From Labilithrix sp. (GTDB lineage Bacteria > Myxococcota_A > Polyangia > Polyangiales > Polyangiaceae), in assembly GCA_019637225.1 (NCBI GenBank), contig JAHBWC010000069.1:1-49066 (forward strand): DNA of 49,066 bases, read 5' to 3'. The notes beneath the pieces were generated by a model. That model saw nothing but the letters and a program-made list of their open reading frames with translations. It did no database searches and was not told the DNA's origin. Shown piece by piece: positions 31,515-39,443 of this stretch. The translations under genes were made by a program, and so were the position numbers. Numbering within the stretch: position 1 is the stretch's first letter; every line of letters begins with the position of its first letter.

Positions 31515-32591
31515 CTACTTCGACGGGTCGCCGCAGCAGCGGAAGCCCTGCTGGTAGAACGTGTGCGACTCGTCGTGGGCCTTCGTCGCCGGGCGGCAGC
31601 GCGTGCGGACGGGGCCCCAGTAGCCGCCCTTGAGCACGCTCGGGCGCTCGCCCGCGATCGACGAGCGCGTCCACTCGTCGATGTTGCCGGTCATGTCGTA
31701 GACGCCGAAGGGGCTCTTGCAGAGCGGGCGCGCGCCGCTCGGGTGCCCTTGCCACAAGCGATCGAGCTCGTCTCTCGCCTTGTCGCCGCTGCGCGGGATG
31801 AACGCCGAATCGTGGAACTGCTTCCACGGCCGGTCGTTGAGACACGCCTCGGGATCGCGCACGTAGCCGTTCGGGTAGGGCTGCGCCTCCTCGCCCTCGC
31901 ACGCGAACGTCCACTCGTCCTCGGTGCAGAGGCGCTTGCCCTCGGCCTGGCAGGCGTCGCGCGCCTCGTACCAGCTGACGAGGATGATCGGGTACTCGTC
32001 CTTCCGGTTCGGGTACTCGAACCGATCGATGCAGAAGTGAAGCGCCTGCGTCGGGAGATCCTTCGACAGCGCGAGCCACTTGTCGCGATCGTACTCGCCG
32101 CAGCGCTGCGGCCACTTGCGATCGATCCAGTTGGTGCATGCCTGCATCTGAAGCTCATCGAGGAGAAAATGCCGCTTCATGTTGCCAGCGACCTCGATCA
32201 TGCCCGGCCCGCACGCTCCGCGGTTCTTCTCGCGTGCGTCGGTGACCGCCCACGCCTCTCCGGCGGGCCCGCGGATCTGCCAGTGCCGCCCCTGGACGAG
32301 CTGCCACTCGCGCGCCGCGGCCAGAGCCGAGTCCGGCGCGCCCGGCACCGGCAGGAGCGACGGCGCGAGGCGGACGTCGGCGGACGGCGCGCGCGGCGCG
32401 GCGGCCCCCACCCCGAGCGCCGGAGGTGCGTCCGAGCCGCCCCCGCGCGCCGCGTCGCCGCCGGAGGCGGAGGACGTCGCGCCGTTCGCCGCGATCCCGA
32501 GCAAGGCAGCCACCACGAAGAGCCCGGCGCGACGCGTCGTGCGCGCGCGAGAGCCTCGCGGATGAACGAGGGAACCCAACTTCATCCCCAT
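31515..32591 (-). CDS. SUMF1-like (formylglycine-generating-type) exported protein
   Basis: 358 residues from ATG 32591 (ATG 32585 is equally possible). A hydrophobic segment follows an Arg-rich start (TTRRAGLFVVAALLGIAANG), so export or an N-terminal anchor is likely, then a Pro/Ala-rich linker. The C-terminal part (about 120-355) is a SUMF1/FGE-sulfatase fold: ACGPGMIEVAG, FCIDRFEYPN, PIILVSWYEARDACQAEGKRL, TEDEWTFACEG, GVYDMTGNIDEWT and VLKGGYWGPVRTRCRPAT with FRCCG at the end. The active-site Cys pair of true formylglycine-generating enzymes is incomplete, so it is more likely a structural or binding protein of this fold. Convergent with fabI (12 bases). Confidence 0.85.
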   Translation of the reverse strand: MGMKLGSLVHPRGSRARTTRRAGLFVVAALLGIAANGATSSASGGDAARGGGSDAPPALGVGAAAPRAPSADVRLAPSLLPVPGAPDSALAAAREWQLVQGRHWQIRGPAGEAWAVTDAREKNRGACGPGMIEVAGNMKRHFLLDELQMQACTNWIDRKWPQRCGEYDRDKWLALSKDLPTQALHFCIDRFEYPNRKDEYPIILVSWYEARDACQAEGKRLCTEDEWTFACEGEEAQPYPNGYVRDPEACLNDRPWKQFHDSAFIPRSGDKARDELDRLWQGHPSGARPLCKSPFGVYDMTGNIDEWTRSSIAGERPSVLKGGYWGPVRTRCRPATKAHDESHTFYQQGFRCCGDPSK

Positions 32592-32643
32592 CACCCTATG
32601 ACGTAGATTGTGGAGCCTTATTCTCGAACGTCGAGCTCCATTT

Positions 32644-32657
32644 CGACAAATATGTCG
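32644..32657. promoter_or_regulatory. Operator-like palindrome in divergent promoter region
   Basis: CGACA (32644-32648) and TGTCG (32653-32657) flank AATA in the AT-rich 161-base spacer between the SUMF1-like gene (-) and the beta-barrel gene (+). A regulator site is plausible. The arms are short, so this is weak. Confidence 0.25.
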
Positions 32658-32752
32658 CGCGTCTTTGGTTCCACCCTTGATGTAATTCCGACCCCCATCC
32701 GACACGACCCCTTACTTGAGGTGGGCTGCCTCAGCGCGATACCGTCGCGTGC

Positions 32753-33568
32753 ATGAAGGCAAACCTCCGGATCGCCAGTGCCCTCGCCGCCGCTGCGGCC
32801 GCCGCCGTCGTCGCCTCTCCTTCGGACGCGCGTGCGGCAGGTCACGCCAACGGCTTCGGCGAGAAGGGCCAGCTCATCATCAGCGCCGATCGCCTCGTAC
32901 CGGTCTTCAACTACGCGTCGTCGTCCGTCACGCGCACCGAGAACGGCATCGAGCTGACGCGCTCGCGGAGCGGCACGGGGCTCTCGCTCCTCCTCGGACG
33001 GAGCCTCGCCCAGGCCGAAGACCTCGGGGTCGTCCCGGTGAACGTCCACACCCTGCCGCGCGTCGCGTTCGACGTCACGATCATCCCGCAGCTGACGCTC
33101 GGCGCGGCGCTCGCGTTCGGCTTCGGGCTCGGCGGGACGAACGAGAACGAGAACCTCCAGGGCACGACGAGGACGACGCAGTCGTCCGACGCGCCGACGG
33201 CGACCGCCATCGGCCTCGCACCGCGCGTCGGGTACATCATCCCGCTCGGCGACGTGTTCGCGTTCTGGCCGCGCGTCGGGTTCGGCTTCTACTCCGTCAG
33301 CGCGTCGACCGAGCAGCAGCAGGGCAACGCGACCACGACCATTCGCCTCACCGACACGCTCTTCTCGCTCGACCTCGATCCGCAGTTCGCGATCGTCCCA
33401 CTCGAGCACTTCTTCATCCACGTGGGTCCCGTCCTCAACGTCCCGATCTCGGGGAGCCGATCCGTCTCGACGACCACAGGCGCGACGACGACCCGGCGCA
33501 GCGACGACGCCTCGGTCCTCAACATCGGCCTGAGCGCGGGCATCGGCGGCTGGCTCAACGTCTTCTGA
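32753..33568 (+). CDS. Outer-membrane beta-barrel protein
   Basis: 271 residues with a signal peptide (cleavage after ARAA near residue 29). The mature part has amphipathic strands of about ten residues: QLIISADRLVPVFNY, VAFDVTIIPQLTLGAALAFG, APRVGYIIPLGDVFAFWPRVG, SLDLDPQFAIVPLEHFFIHVG and the ending LNIGLSAGIGGWLNVF. The terminal Phe is the usual outer-membrane insertion signature. It resembles small OmpA/OmpW-like barrels; substrate or partner unknown. A nested hairpin follows the stop. Divergent from the SUMF1-like gene. Confidence 0.82.
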   Translation: MKANLRIASALAAAAAAAVVASPSDARAAGHANGFGEKGQLIISADRLVPVFNYASSSVTRTENGIELTRSRSGTGLSLLLGRSLAQAEDLGVVPVNVHTLPRVAFDVTIIPQLTLGAALAFGFGLGGTNENENLQGTTRTTQSSDAPTATAIGLAPRVGYIIPLGDVFAFWPRVGFGFYSVSASTEQQQGNATTTIRLTDTLFSLDLDPQFAIVPLEHFFIHVGPVLNVPISGSRSVSTTTGATTTRRSDDASVLNIGLSAGIGGWLNVF

Positions 33569-33580
33569 CGTAGGCCCGAC

Positions 33581-33650
33581 GGCTGCCTGCGGCGAATCGC
33601 GACGTCCGGTCGCAGCTCGCCTGGTGAGACCCGCCCCAGGCGAGGCAGCC
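33581..33650 (+). terminator. Nested hairpin after the beta-barrel gene
   Basis: Outer arms GGCTGCCT (33581-33588) and AGGCAGCC (33643-33650) enclose an inner stem TCGCCTGG (33617-33624) / CCAGGCGA (33636-33643). It begins 12 bases after the stop codon. There is no long T run, so it is a possible factor-independent terminator or RNA-stability element. Confidence 0.35.
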
Positions 33651-33775
33651 GTGCGCCCTCCGCGCGCTTCTTTCCGCCGCCGCGACAACGCGGAATGGCT
33701 GAACCTCGGTTTGGTACATGACGTGCTCCGCTCCAGTGCGCGCCGTACCTTGCGGGCGTGCGAAGGAGCTTTCTC

Positions 33776-35359
33776 ATGAAAGGGACCGGGCCGGAGGGGC
33801 GAGCGGTCTGTGCGGCGAAGACGCGCGGGCCGCAGCCGCTCGTCGAGACCGTGTCGTCGCGCCGGTCGCCTCCCGCGCCGGGGCCCGACCGGATCGTGCC
33901 GAAGGCCCCGCACCCTGCGGCGGTCATCCGTGCCCTCGCGCCCACGGTCGCGGAATGGATGGCAACAGACCCTCCGCCGTCGATGACCGAGGAGCCTTCC
34001 CGGCGGCAGCGGCCCGACCCTCCCGTGAGCGCCGTCGTCGAGCGCACAGTGGACGAGTCGCTCGCGTCCGTCGGCCTCAAGCCCGGCGACGTCGTCGATC
34101 GCACCTACCGCGTGGAGCGCACCCTCGGCATCGGCGGCATGGGTGTCGTCGCGCTCGCGCACGACGAGAGGCTCGACCGCCGCGTCGCGATCAAGCTGAT
34201 CAAGCCCGAGCTCTTCGCGTTCCCGGAGATGCGCACCTTCTTCGACAACGAGGCGCGGGCGATGGCGCGCGTGTCGCACCCGAACGTGGTCCACGTCTAC
34301 GCGTTCGGCGAGCACGGGACCGTGCCGTACTTCGTCATGGAGTACGTCGCCGGCCGCACCGTGGAACACTGGCTCCGCTCGCGCGCCCCGGACACACCGC
34401 CGGACGTCGACGAGGCCGTGCGCATCCTCGATCAGGCGTGCCTCGGCGTCGAAGCGATCCACGCGTCGCAGACCGTGCACCGCGACATCAAGCCGTCGAA
34501 CCTCCTGCTCGAGGACAGCGGCCGTGTGCGCGTGGGCGACCTCGGCGTGGCGCGCATCCTCGAGTCGGCCGAGAGCGCCAACGTCGTCGTCGGCAGCGCG
34601 CTCTACATGGCGCCCGAGGCGGCGCTCGCCGAGGAGGACGGCTCGGAGCTCGCGGATCGCCGGGACATCTACGCGCTCGGCTGCCTCGCGTACGAGCTCT
34701 TCACCGGCCGCCCGCCGTTCGTCGGCGCGACCGACATGAACGTGCTCTCGCAGCACGTCCTGCAGGACCCGGCGCCGCCGAGCGCGCATCGCCCCGATCT
34801 GCCGCCGGGATACGACGAGATCATCCTCCGCGCGATCGCGAAGGATCCGCACCGGCGCTACGCGTCGGTCGGCGCCTTCCGGCGCGCGCTCCTCGCCGAG
34901 CACAGCGGCACGCGCGAGCCCGAGCGCATCCTCGTCGCCGACGACGATCCCGACTGGCGAACGATCCTCGGCGAGGCGCTCCGCGCGCGCTTCCCTCACG
35001 CGGAGATCGACCTGGTGGCGGACGGCGGCGAGGCGCTCGCGGCCTTCGAGAGCCAGCCATACTCGGTGGTGCTCGTCGACCTCGAGATGCCGGAGATGGA
35101 CGGCGCGAAGCTCACCTCCCTCTTGCGCTCGCTCGACGCGAGCCGATGCACGCCGATCATCGTCCTCACCGCCGCGGGCGGGCCGCGCGAGTGGCAACGG
35201 CTCTCCGCGATCGGCGCGGACGCGTTCCTCGTGAAGCCGGTGAACGCCGACGACGTCGAGCTCTTGATCCGGCGCACGCTCCGCTCGCGGCACGCGGGGC
35301 CGCCCTCGCAGGGCGAGATGCCCGCCTCGATTCCTCCCACGAAGAAGCCGGGGACCTGA
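33776..35359 (+). CDS. Ser/Thr protein kinase with C-terminal receiver domain
   Basis: 527 residues from ATG 33776, which has a strong AAGGAG ribosome site seven bases upstream; a GTG at 33758 is possible. After a Pro/Arg-rich leader (about 1-100) comes a PknB-type kinase: GIGGMGVVALAHD (Gly loop), AIKLIKPE (Lys140), HRDIKPSNLL (Asp237), GDLGVARI (DLG in place of DFG) and MAPEAALAEEDG. A receiver domain follows (about 385-505): RILVADDDPDW, phospho-acceptor Asp in VVLVDLEMPEMDG, LTAAGG and FLVKPVN. This joins Ser/Thr and His-Asp phosphorylation in one polypeptide. No transmembrane segment, so cytoplasmic. Histidine kinase partner unknown. Confidence 0.92.
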   Translation: MKGTGPEGRAVCAAKTRGPQPLVETVSSRRSPPAPGPDRIVPKAPHPAAVIRALAPTVAEWMATDPPPSMTEEPSRRQRPDPPVSAVVERTVDESLASVGLKPGDVVDRTYRVERTLGIGGMGVVALAHDERLDRRVAIKLIKPELFAFPEMRTFFDNEARAMARVSHPNVVHVYAFGEHGTVPYFVMEYVAGRTVEHWLRSRAPDTPPDVDEAVRILDQACLGVEAIHASQTVHRDIKPSNLLLEDSGRVRVGDLGVARILESAESANVVVGSALYMAPEAALAEEDGSELADRRDIYALGCLAYELFTGRPPFVGATDMNVLSQHVLQDPAPPSAHRPDLPPGYDEIILRAIAKDPHRRYASVGAFRRALLAEHSGTREPERILVADDDPDWRTILGEALRARFPHAEIDLVADGGEALAAFESQPYSVVLVDLEMPEMDGAKLTSLLRSLDASRCTPIIVLTAAGGPREWQRLSAIGADAFLVKPVNADDVELLIRRTLRSRHAGPPSQGEMPASIPPTKKPGT

Positions 35360-35414
35360 TCGTCGCGCCGTCGCGCCGGAACGACGGCGCGGCCGGTGCG
35401 GCGCCGCGAGAGCC

Positions 35415-36008
35415 TCATCGATCGAGCGCACGCGCGGTCGCGTTCGCGACCTCCTCCCCTGCCGCGTCGAGCGCCTCGGCCATGGCTTCGACGAGCCCCT
35501 CGAAGCCCTTCGCGCCCGCCCGGACCGGGCGATCGACGAGGATGGTCCGCTCGAGCAGGGCGTCGCGATCGTCATGGAGCACCACGCGGAGCTGGATGCG
35601 CGCGGCTCGAGACTCGCCGCGGAGCTCCTCGAACGCGAGGACCTCGACCTCGAGCACCGGCGCGGGGCCTCCGAGGGCCCGACGCATCCCGCGGTCCTCG
35701 AACATGGCCCGCGAGAGCGCGCGGCGGACGTAGACCTCCGGCCGCTCGGTCCACCGCTTGTCGTCGTAGTAGCCGACCTCGTAGGCGTCGTCGCGGTACG
35801 CGATCCTCTCGCGGAGGTTTCCCCCCGACGTCACACGACCGAGCTCCACGGCGCGCTGCGGACCGTGGGCCGGCGCGCCTTCCGCCGCGCTCGTGAGGCG
35901 CGTCCTCGGGGTCTCCGGATCGAACCAGCGAACGGCGAGGGCGTCGCCCTTCGAGGTGAGCGCGCAGCCGCTCAGCATCGCCACGAGCACGATCGATCGC
36001 GGGGCCAT
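35415..36008 (-). CDS. ABC-type transport auxiliary lipoprotein (PqiC/YmbA-like)
   Basis: 197 residues from ATG 36008; the extension to 36110 is Arg-rich and lacks a signal. Signal peptide with lipobox LSGC (Cys14). The mature part follows the ABC-transport auxiliary lipoprotein family: ELGRVTSGGNLRERIAYRDD, YEVGYYDDKRWTERPEVYVR, RALGGPAPVLEVEVLAFEEL and RIQLRVVLHDDRDALLERTI. These proteins assist MCE/Mla or Pqi-type lipid transport across the envelope. No MCE or permease gene is in the window. The upstream same-strand gene is the AI-2E family transporter, 123 bases away. Confidence 0.8.
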   Translation of the reverse strand: MAPRSIVLVAMLSGCALTSKGDALAVRWFDPETPRTRLTSAAEGAPAHGPQRAVELGRVTSGGNLRERIAYRDDAYEVGYYDDKRWTERPEVYVRRALSRAMFEDRGMRRALGGPAPVLEVEVLAFEELRGESRAARIQLRVVLHDDRDALLERTILVDRPVRAGAKGFEGLVEAMAEALDAAGEEVANATARALDR

Positions 36009-36131
36009 CGAGGCCAAGCACGACTCGGGCCGAGCCTCCGCGCGCTCGCGCTTCCGCGAGCGCACCCGCGCGGCCGGACGCGCGCGCGACGGTGAGGCGC
36101 CTTGCGCCACGGCGTCCAGATCGCCGCGCGC

Positions 36132-37307
36132 TCACGTCGCGGCCGAGGCGGGCGAGCCGGAAGGCTCTGCCTCGCACACCGGCATGCTCGGCGGCTCGGG
36201 CGCGCAGGTCCCCGGGACGCCGCCCGCGCGGACCTCGCGCTCGTAGAGGCGGAACGCCGCCACGAAGAGGCTCATGAGGATCGGCGCGATGATGAGGCCG
36301 GCGAGCCCGAAGACCTCGATGCCTCCGAGCAGCGCGATCAAGGTGAGGAGCGGATGGCCGTGACGGCGCCCGCCGACGATCCGCGGACGGATCACGTAGT
36401 CCGCGAGCGAGGTGACGACGAGCACGCCCCACGCGACGAGGATGATGGCCCGCACGGGATGCCCCTCGAGCAAGAGGTAGCCGGAGATCGGGACCCACAC
36501 GATGAGCGTGCCGATGACGGGGAGGAACGACGCGAGACCGGTCGCGGCCGCCCAGAGGATCGGCTGCGGGACGCCGAGCGCGGCGTAGCCGACGCCCGCG
36601 AGCACGCCCTGGACGATCGCGGTCGCGATGGTCCCGATGAACGCCGTCCGCGCGACCTCGCGGGCCTCGAAGAGGAGCGCGCGCGTATGGCGCGGCTCGA
36701 GCGGAGCGACGCCCTCGATCCGACGCGCGATCTCCGGGCCCTCGATGAGCATGTAGTACATCGTCATCAGCGCGACGACGAGGCCGAGGAGCGCCTCGCT
36801 CGTCGTTCGCAAGACGACCGCGACCGTGCTGGCGGCGTAGCTCGCCGCCGCTTCGAGCTCCGCTTGCGCCCGCGCGTAGAGCTTCGCCGTGTCGATGCCC
36901 AGGTTCGCGATGGCGTCGGCGGCGTGGGTGCCGATGACGCCCTCGAGCGATCCCATGCTGCCCTGCTCGAGGTGCGCGACGAGCTTCATGAGCTCGTTCG
37001 CAAGTGCTACGAGCAACGTCGATCCGGCGAACGCCACGAGCAGGCCCGCCGCGAGCGTCACGAGGCCCGCGGCCCAGCTCTCGCGCCCGCCGAGCGCCCG
37101 GCAGACCATCCGGTACGGGCGCTGCGCGGAGACGGCGAGGACGACGCCGAGCACGACGGCGATCCAGAGCGGCGCTCCGACGGCGGCGGCGCCGACGAAG
37201 GAGAGGAGCACCACCACGACGAGCGCCCACTTGCGCGTCTTCGGGGAGTACGGCGCCGCCTCCGACGACGACGGCACGCGCGCGGCGCTCGACGCCGTGC
37301 GCGTCAC
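36132..37307 (-). CDS. AI-2E family (PerM) transporter
   Basis: 391 residues from GTG 37307; the frame continues upstream but without similarity. About eight transmembrane segments: WALVVVVLLSFVGAAAVG, WIAVVLGVVLAVSA, AAGLVTLAAGLLVAFAG, then after a soluble stretch EALLGLVVALMTMYYMLIEG, FIGTIATAIVQGVLAGVGYA, ILWAAATGLASFLPVIGTLI, AIILVAWGVLVV and IALLGGIEVFGLAGLIIAPI. The YYMLIEGPE, FLPVIGTLIVWVP and RPRIVGGRRHGHPLLTLIAL motifs are typical of the family, whose members export autoinducer-2 or act as Na+/H+ antiporters. Substrate undetermined. The 275 bases upstream (37308-37582) show no clear gene; they contain a short GATCATGATC palindrome (37517-37526). Confidence 0.88.
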   Translation of the reverse strand: MTRTASSAARVPSSSEAAPYSPKTRKWALVVVVLLSFVGAAAVGAPLWIAVVLGVVLAVSAQRPYRMVCRALGGRESWAAGLVTLAAGLLVAFAGSTLLVALANELMKLVAHLEQGSMGSLEGVIGTHAADAIANLGIDTAKLYARAQAELEAAASYAASTVAVVLRTTSEALLGLVVALMTMYYMLIEGPEIARRIEGVAPLEPRHTRALLFEAREVARTAFIGTIATAIVQGVLAGVGYAALGVPQPILWAAATGLASFLPVIGTLIVWVPISGYLLLEGHPVRAIILVAWGVLVVTSLADYVIRPRIVGGRRHGHPLLTLIALLGGIEVFGLAGLIIAPILMSLFVAAFRLYEREVRAGGVPGTCAPEPPSMPVCEAEPSGSPASAAT

Positions 37308-37582
37308 TCCGCTCGCCGGATGACTGCCCGATTCGGGGTGCTGAGCTCCTGGCACGAGGGAGCGACAAGCAGCAGCCGTGCCTCCGGCGGCAAGCGCGAC
37401 CGTCGTTACGATCTCCACGCCGGAGCTCGACCGCGCGTCGGGCCGAAACGGACTCGTCGCCCGATGTAACGAAACGGTGCACCGCGCCGAGGAGATTGAC
37501 GACGGCCGCGCGCCAGGATCATGATCAAAGCCCCGATCGCAGCGTCCTACGACGCCGCTCGATCGCGCGAAGGGACGGTTTT

Positions 37583-38014
37583 TTGGATCGACGCAAGGGC
37601 GCACGAACGATCGACGAGCCTGTCGGCAAGCAGAGCGGTCAGGTCCCGCGCCACCGTGACCACGCGACACCGGACGACGCCACGCTCAACACCGCCACGA
37701 GCCAGCTCCGCCGGCGCTTCGAGCTCGACGCGGAGCTCGAGGCCGCGCGCGAGCCGGGCTTCGTCGCCGACGAGCCGGCCGAAGGCATCCCGACGCCGCG
37801 ACCGCGTATGCCGCTCAGCAGTGTCCCGCGGCGCGTGATCGACGAGGGCGCCCTCCTCGCGCTGCCGCTCGATCATCGCGCGGGCTTCGTGCTCGCGCAC
37901 GTCGACGGCGAGACGAGCATCCGGTCGCTCGTCGACGTCTGCGGGATGCCTCAGGACGAGCTCGTCGACATCGTCGCGAGGCTCCTCGCGCTCCGCGTGA
38001 TCGCCCTCGGCTGA
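37583..38014 (+). CDS. Small hypothetical protein with helical C-terminal domain
   Basis: 143 residues from a TTG at 37583 that has AAGGGA about eight bases upstream; this start is uncertain. The N-terminal 85 residues are charged and look disordered. The C-terminal 55 (VPRRVIDEGALLALPLDHRA, GFVLAHVDGETSIRSLVDVC, MPQDELVDIVARLLALRVIAL) resemble a small helical module that recurs in myxobacterial proteins, where a DG.t.i..i....g.p..e....l..L...g.i pattern looks winged-helix-like. The role is unknown, perhaps a regulatory or PilZ-associated domain. It converges on the next gene. Confidence 0.6.
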   Translation: MDRRKGARTIDEPVGKQSGQVPRHRDHATPDDATLNTATSQLRRRFELDAELEAAREPGFVADEPAEGIPTPRPRMPLSSVPRRVIDEGALLALPLDHRAGFVLAHVDGETSIRSLVDVCGMPQDELVDIVARLLALRVIALG

Positions 38015-38057
38015 TCGCGAAGGGCGAGCGCGCGATTCGCGTCTCGTGCTCGGTCGC

Positions 38058-39116
38058 TCAGCGCGCGCCGGTGCGTGACGGCGGGACCGGCGGCGGCTGA
38101 GCCTTCGGCTTGTCGTGCTGCGCCGTGTCCGCTTCGACGTCGCGGAAGGAGATCGGCGGCTCGTCCGCGCTGAGCATCGTGCCCGACTGCGCCGGCGCGG
38201 CGCGCGTGCCGGCGGTCGGCCAGCTCGCCGAGCCGCTCGTGTCCTCGGCGAGCGACGACATCATCGCCGCGCGCGCCTCGGCGATCGAGCCGCCGTCGGC
38301 GCCCTTCTCCGCTCTAGCGCTCGCGTCGTCGAGTCGCGGCGCGTCGAGGCTCGGGATGTCGGGGACGGCGATGTCCTCGCTCGGACCGCCCGGCATCTCG
38401 GTCGGCGCGGCGTGCTGCGAGACGAACCCGACCTTCCTGGCGAGCGCGTCGAGCGCGAACAGGAGCGCCTCCTGCGAGGTCTTCGAGAGGATGGTCTCCC
38501 ACCCGAGCGCGGCGACGAGCCCGGCGGGCGACCCGTCCCCCGACTCGTGCACCTTGCGCATCCAGCCGATGATCTGATCCTTCGAGAGCGTGTCGCAGAG
38601 GGTGTCGGTCGCCTTCAGCTTGCCGCCGCGCCCTTCGAGGTTCAGGAGGAACCAGCGGTCGTCGAAGAGGCCGAGCTCGCGCCCCACGGCGAGCGCCTTC
38701 TGAATCGCCACGCCGGTGAGCTTTCCCGTCCGCCAGAAGGTCCACCAGTCGCCGAGCGGCACCCAGTCGACGAGGATCCGCGCGTCGACGCCCTCCTCGA
38801 AGATCGCCTCGTCGACGTCGCCGGCCGCGAGCGCGTCGGCCACGACCTGGCAGACCTTCTCGTCGTTGTCGCGGACGGCAGACTTCGCGCCACGCACCCC
38901 CCAGCCCGAGATGATGGGGCCGCGCACCTCGGGCGGGATGTGGCGGAAGATCCGATCGTTCGCGCTCCCGTCCGCCCTCGGGAAGAAGTAGTCGACCATC
39001 TCGCGCGCGGTCCGGACGCGGCCGGCCTCGGTCCGGCGATGCTCCTCCATCGCCAGGCAGAACTTGGTGACCGCGTTCTTGCGATCGTTGCGCACGTCGT
39101 CGACAGCTCGCGGCAT
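38058..39116 (-). CDS. Hypothetical protein, two-part (ordered core plus disordered tail)
   Basis: 352 residues from ATG 39116 (GGAGG upstream; ATG 39170 also in frame). Residues 1-240 are ordered and mostly helical: VTKFCLAMEEHRRTEAGR, YFFPRADGSANDRIFRHIPP, DWVPLGDWWTFWRTGKLTG, GRELGLFDDRWFLLNLEGRG, ALGWETILSKTSQEALLFAL. Residues about 255-352 are acidic then Pro/Ala/Ser-rich, probably disordered. No known domain or signal peptide. The 327 bases upstream (39117-39443) hold a TTTCAC-GA-GTGAAA palindrome and otherwise nothing clear. Confidence 0.7.
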   Translation of the reverse strand: MPRAVDDVRNDRKNAVTKFCLAMEEHRRTEAGRVRTAREMVDYFFPRADGSANDRIFRHIPPEVRGPIISGWGVRGAKSAVRDNDEKVCQVVADALAAGDVDEAIFEEGVDARILVDWVPLGDWWTFWRTGKLTGVAIQKALAVGRELGLFDDRWFLLNLEGRGGKLKATDTLCDTLSKDQIIGWMRKVHESGDGSPAGLVAALGWETILSKTSQEALLFALDALARKVGFVSQHAAPTEMPGGPSEDIAVPDIPSLDAPRLDDASARAEKGADGGSIAEARAAMMSSLAEDTSGSASWPTAGTRAAPAQSGTMLSADEPPISFRDVEADTAQHDKPKAQPPPVPPSRTGAR

Positions 39117-39361
39117 GATGACCCGTCCTCCGAATCGCGAAGCGAGCGACGAGGATACGCGTGTAGACAAACCGCACGCAACGAGTCGGCTTCCTCCGAG
39201 CGCGACCTTGGTCCGGCGAGGTCACACATCTCGTCACGCTTCACGCGCGAGCGGCACAGCGTGAGCGCCCTCCCAAGCCGTCAGAACTCCCCGAGACACA
39301 CCGCACCAGACGCGTGCGTAGCGCGCAGGGCGACGGCGCCATCGCAATCGCGAAAGGCGCG

Positions 39362-39375
39362 TTTCACGAGTGAAA
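39362..39375. promoter_or_regulatory. Operator-like palindrome TTTCAC-GA-GTGAAA
   Basis: Perfect 6-bp arms with a 2-base spacer, 68 bases before the kinase start in a 327-base divergent spacer (39117-39443) that otherwise holds no gene. It has the look of a dimeric regulator site. No regulator identified. Confidence 0.35.
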
Positions 39376-39443
39376 TGGCCAAGATTCCGCCGATCGGGCG
39401 ATTGACCGCACGCGCGCGACAGTGAGATCCTCTCGCCGAGTCC

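Noticed and set aside
33758..33775. Earlier GTG start for the kinase-receiver gene
   Set aside because: ATG 33776 has AAGGAG at ideal spacing, and that ribosome site lies within the would-be extension.
32618..35575. Minus-strand frame of almost 1000 codons opposite the kinase-receiver gene
   Set aside because: No domain signals, and it is antisense to the beta-barrel and kinase genes. GC-rich DNA makes such stop-free antisense frames common.
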